The notes beneath the pieces were generated by a model, which had not been told where the DNA came from, made no database searches, and saw nothing but the letters and a program-made list of their open reading frames with translations. From positions 806,001-870,000 of the forward strand of contig NZ_JANUGZ010000004.1 of assembly GCF_024753205.1 (NCBI RefSeq): a stretch of 64,000 nt of DNA, written 5' to 3'. Position 1 is the stretch's first letter. Each line of letters opens with the position of its first letter. Below, one piece after another: positions 61,809-64,000 of the stretch. The position numbers were made by a program, and so were the translations under genes. The DNA is from Massilia aurea. GTDB taxonomy: Bacteria > Pseudomonadota > Gammaproteobacteria > Burkholderiales > Burkholderiaceae_D.

Positions 61809-62684
61809 ATGCCCAAGCCATTTGATTTCGGTGAGGCGGCCGGGGCGCCTTCCGATCCGGTCGAGGTGCCGGCTACGCCGCGCGCGCTCGATTTCGGCGA
61901 CACGCATGCCCAATCGGCGCCTCCCGTGCGCAATAGCCCGCCCAAGCCGCTGTCATTCGACGACCTGCCAGCCGTCCCGGCGGTGTCAGGCGCTACTGCG
62001 AAGGCTGCGCCCAGGGCGCTGTTCGACAGTGAAGATCACCCGGCGGTGCGTGACGCGTTGGCCATTGCCCGGACTGATTATCCCGTCTTGTTTGCGCACG
62101 CCGAACAACGCTTTGCCGCCTTGTTCCGCCGCATCCTGCCGGTCAAGCTGTCGCTGGTGACGGAATGGGGCGAGGCGCCGCTGATGGAGCAGGCTGCGTT
62201 GCTGCGGCCCGTGACGGAGCTGGTGCTGTCGTTCAGGCAGATGGCGGTGCCGGGGTTGCTCGACGCGGCGCTCGAGACCACGCGTGCGCCGGCGGGCATG
62301 TTCGGCAAGCTGTTTCGGCGCGCGACGTCGCCCGTTGAATTCAAGCCAGCGTTGACCTCTGCCCGCGCGCAACTGGTGCAGCTCATCGCCGACAGCGATG
62401 TCGCCACGCGCAATCTGGAAGCGTCGGCGCAGAACCTGAGCCTGCATTCGGCCACGCTGGCAGTGGTGTCGACACTGGCCGGCGACTCGGCCGATATCGC
62501 CTTGCTCGACGCGCTCGTGCAGCGACGTACGCTGCTCCAGCAGGCAGTGCGCCAGGCCGAGCTGTCGATCCTGCAAATGGGGCAAGTCCGGCAGCAGGCT
62601 GCCGAACTCATCGGGCAAGTGTCGTCATTCCTGACGGTCACCTTGCCCGCGATCGAGATGGCGCAGGCGCAGGGCGGCAACTAA
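61809..62684 (+). CDS. Unknown protein of the telA-terD operon
   Basis: The 291-residue protein has no recognised domain. The first 55 residues are Pro/Ala-rich and carry three similar short motifs: PFDFGE (4-9), ALDFGD (26-31) and PLSFDD (47-52). The rest is helical, with leucine-rich stretches, and may be distantly TelA-like. It follows terD by 36 bp. The ribosome site is weak, so translation may depend on the upstream genes. Confidence 0.75.
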   Translation: MPKPFDFGEAAGAPSDPVEVPATPRALDFGDTHAQSAPPVRNSPPKPLSFDDLPAVPAVSGATAKAAPRALFDSEDHPAVRDALAIARTDYPVLFAHAEQRFAALFRRILPVKLSLVTEWGEAPLMEQAALLRPVTELVLSFRQMAVPGLLDAALETTRAPAGMFGKLFRRATSPVEFKPALTSARAQLVQLIADSDVATRNLEASAQNLSLHSATLAVVSTLAGDSADIALLDALVQRRTLLQQAVRQAELSILQMGQVRQQAAELIGQVSSFLTVTLPAIEMAQAQGGN

Positions 62685-62691
62685 AGCCAGT

Positions 62692-64000
62692 TCAGCTTTT
62701 CTTCTGCGCCGCGATCCAGCGATCGGTCGCCGCTTCCAGCACGTCGAGCGGCACCGCGCCGTGCGACAGCACCTCGTTGTGGAAGGCGCGCAGGTCGAAG
62801 TCCTTGCCCAGCGTCTTTTCAGCGCGTGCGCGCAGTTCGCGCAGCTTGAGTTCACCGATCTTGTAGCTGAGCGCCTGGCCGGGCACCGCGATATAGCGCT
62901 CGACTTCCTGTACTGCCGTCACTTCGTTCTGCGGCACGTTGTCCATGAAGTAGGCGATGGCCTGTTCGCGTGTCCAGCCTTTCTCGTGGATGCCGGTATC
63001 GACCACCAGGCGCACGCCGCGCCAGATTTCGGCCGTCAGGCGACCGATCCACTGCCACGGATCGTCGTACATGCCGATTTCCTGGCCCAGCATTTCGCTG
63101 TACAGGCCCCAGCCTTCCGAAAACGCGGTGCTGCCGCCAAAGCGGCGGAAGGCCGGCAGGCCGGTCGTTTCCTGCGCCAGGCTGCGCTCGAAGTGGTGGC
63201 CGGGAATCGCCTCATGCAGGAAGAACGCATTGGTGGTAAAGCGCGTGCGCGTCTCGGGCTTGTAGGCGTTGTAATAGAAGATGCCAGGCCGCTTGCCGTC
63301 GACCGAGCCGCGCTGGTACGACGCGGGCGCCGCGCTCACTTCGCGGAACGCTTCGACCGGGCGGATTTCAAACGGCGCCTTCGGCACATTCGCAAACAGC
63401 TGGCCCACCTTGGCCTCGACCTGCGGCCGCACGCCTTCATAGGCCGCCTGGATTTCCTCGCGCGACTTGAAGCGCAGCTCAGGCGCATTGTTCAGGTGAT
63501 CGAAAAATTGCCTGAGCGTGCCCTTGAAGCCCACGCGCACCTTGGCTTCTTCGAACTGGGCGCGGATGCGCGCTACTTCGGACAGGCCAATGTCGTGGAT
63601 CTGTGACGGCGTCAGGTCGGTCGTGGTCGACTGGCGCGCGCGGAACGCATACCATTCCTTGCCACCGGGCAGGGCGCCGATGCCGGCCGTGGTGCGGCCG
63701 GCTGGCAGGTAGGTGTCGCGCATGAACGCGAGCAGCTTGCGGTTGGCGGGCGCGAGCTGTTCGCGCACCAGCTTGCCGTACGCGTCCGTCAGGCGCGCCT
63801 TGTCGGCGGCGCTGAACGAAGCCGGGAACTTCTTCACCGGGCCCATATAGGTGCTGGTCGCCAGATCGTCGCTGCCGACATTCTCGAGCTGCGGCAAGAC
63901 GCGGCTGATCAAGGCCTTCGGCATCACGATGCCCTGCTTGATACCGAGGCGCATGTCGGCAATCACGTTGTCGACCGCCGGGGCATAGCCGGCAGCGCGC
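62692..64000 (-). CDS. DUF885 zinc-peptidase-like protein (5' truncated by the window)
   Basis: The frame is open to the window end, so the N-terminus is missing. About 435 residues are visible. The DUF885 signature HEAIPGHHFERSLA holds the HExxxxHH zinc-like site. FSEGWGLYSEMLGQE follows with a Glu, and the C-terminal region is QALSYKIGELKLRELR. Such proteins are predicted exported metallopeptidases. It is convergent with the Ter operon, ending 7 bp from its last stop. Confidence 0.9.
   Translation of the reverse strand, partial: RAAGYAPAVDNVIADMRLGIKQGIVMPKALISRVLPQLENVGSDDLATSTYMGPVKKFPASFSAADKARLTDAYGKLVREQLAPANRKLLAFMRDTYLPAGRTTAGIGALPGGKEWYAFRARQSTTTDLTPSQIHDIGLSEVARIRAQFEEAKVRVGFKGTLRQFFDHLNNAPELRFKSREEIQAAYEGVRPQVEAKVGQLFANVPKAPFEIRPVEAFREVSAAPASYQRGSVDGKRPGIFYYNAYKPETRTRFTTNAFFLHEAIPGHHFERSLAQETTGLPAFRRFGGSTAFSEGWGLYSEMLGQEIGMYDDPWQWIGRLTAEIWRGVRLVVDTGIHEKGWTREQAIAYFMDNVPQNEVTAVQEVERYIAVPGQALSYKIGELKLRELRARAEKTLGKDFDLRAFHNEVLSHGAVPLDVLEAATDRWIAAQKKS

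Overview
The window reads as chromosomal DNA of a GC-rich betaproteobacterium of the order Burkholderiales, most likely an Oxalobacteraceae member close to Massilia, Telluria or Janthinobacterium. The reasons are the codon bias, a PEP-CTERM sorted protein, TonB-dependent carbohydrate uptake, and the combination of families present. This is an inference from protein content; no rRNA or tRNA gene is present to confirm it. Coding density is high and intergenic gaps are short, except for an AT-rich gap at 32.9-33.3 kb.

Layout. 0-4 kb: a thioesterase, a ferritin-like stress protein, an intact IS1595-type insertion (1312-2380, with an exact 8-bp target duplication), and an overlapping three-gene envelope operon (lipoprotein, secreted unknown, DUF882/M15-type murein peptidase). 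4.5-11.9 kb: an M16 peptidase, a luciferase-like monooxygenase, a serine hydrolase, a Gly/Thr repeat protein and an HD-GYP protein. 12-18.4 kb: a TonB receptor, GH20 hexosaminidase and AmpG-like MFS operon, apparently for chitin- or GlcNAc-oligosaccharides, behind a perfect 17-bp palindrome. 18.4-22.7 kb: an AraC/GyrI regulator, a BCCT transporter, a formaldehyde dehydrogenase and a DUF2945 protein. 22.7-25.8 kb: a QseBC-like two-component system with a YgiW-like BOF protein, and matching direct-repeat sites ahead of both transcription units. 25.9-30.2 kb: a SWIM-SNF2 helicase, a host-attachment-family protein and a 24-residue membrane peptide. 30.3-32.9 kb (minus strand): PEP-CTERM protein, small secreted protein, PA-domain metallopeptidase.

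33.3-40 kb is a trehalose and glycan operon. Its OtsA is fused to a two-helix membrane sensor-like module and is followed by OtsB, a GH15 enzyme, a leader peptide, an MGDG-synthase-like glycosyltransferase and a four-helix membrane protein. 40-45 kb: a HAD phosphatase, a sulfotransferase, a Gly-rich membrane protein, a PAS-GAF-GGDEF cyclase and a four-repeat OAA-type mannose-binding lectin. 45-56.8 kb is the most system-like part: two divergent operons of transglutaminase, circularly permuted ATP-grasp and alpha-E proteins. One operon has ATP-grasp and alpha-E fused plus a DUF2126 giant; the other has them split. A zinc-ribbon metallopeptidase lies beside them, behind a nested extragenic palindrome. 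Together they look like a peptide ligation or tagging and cleavage pathway of unknown product.

57-64 kb: aquaporin Z, a HAF/PKD secreted protein, a DUF2256 mini-protein, a TelA-TerD-unknown tellurite/stress operon, and a DUF885 peptidase-like gene running off the end.
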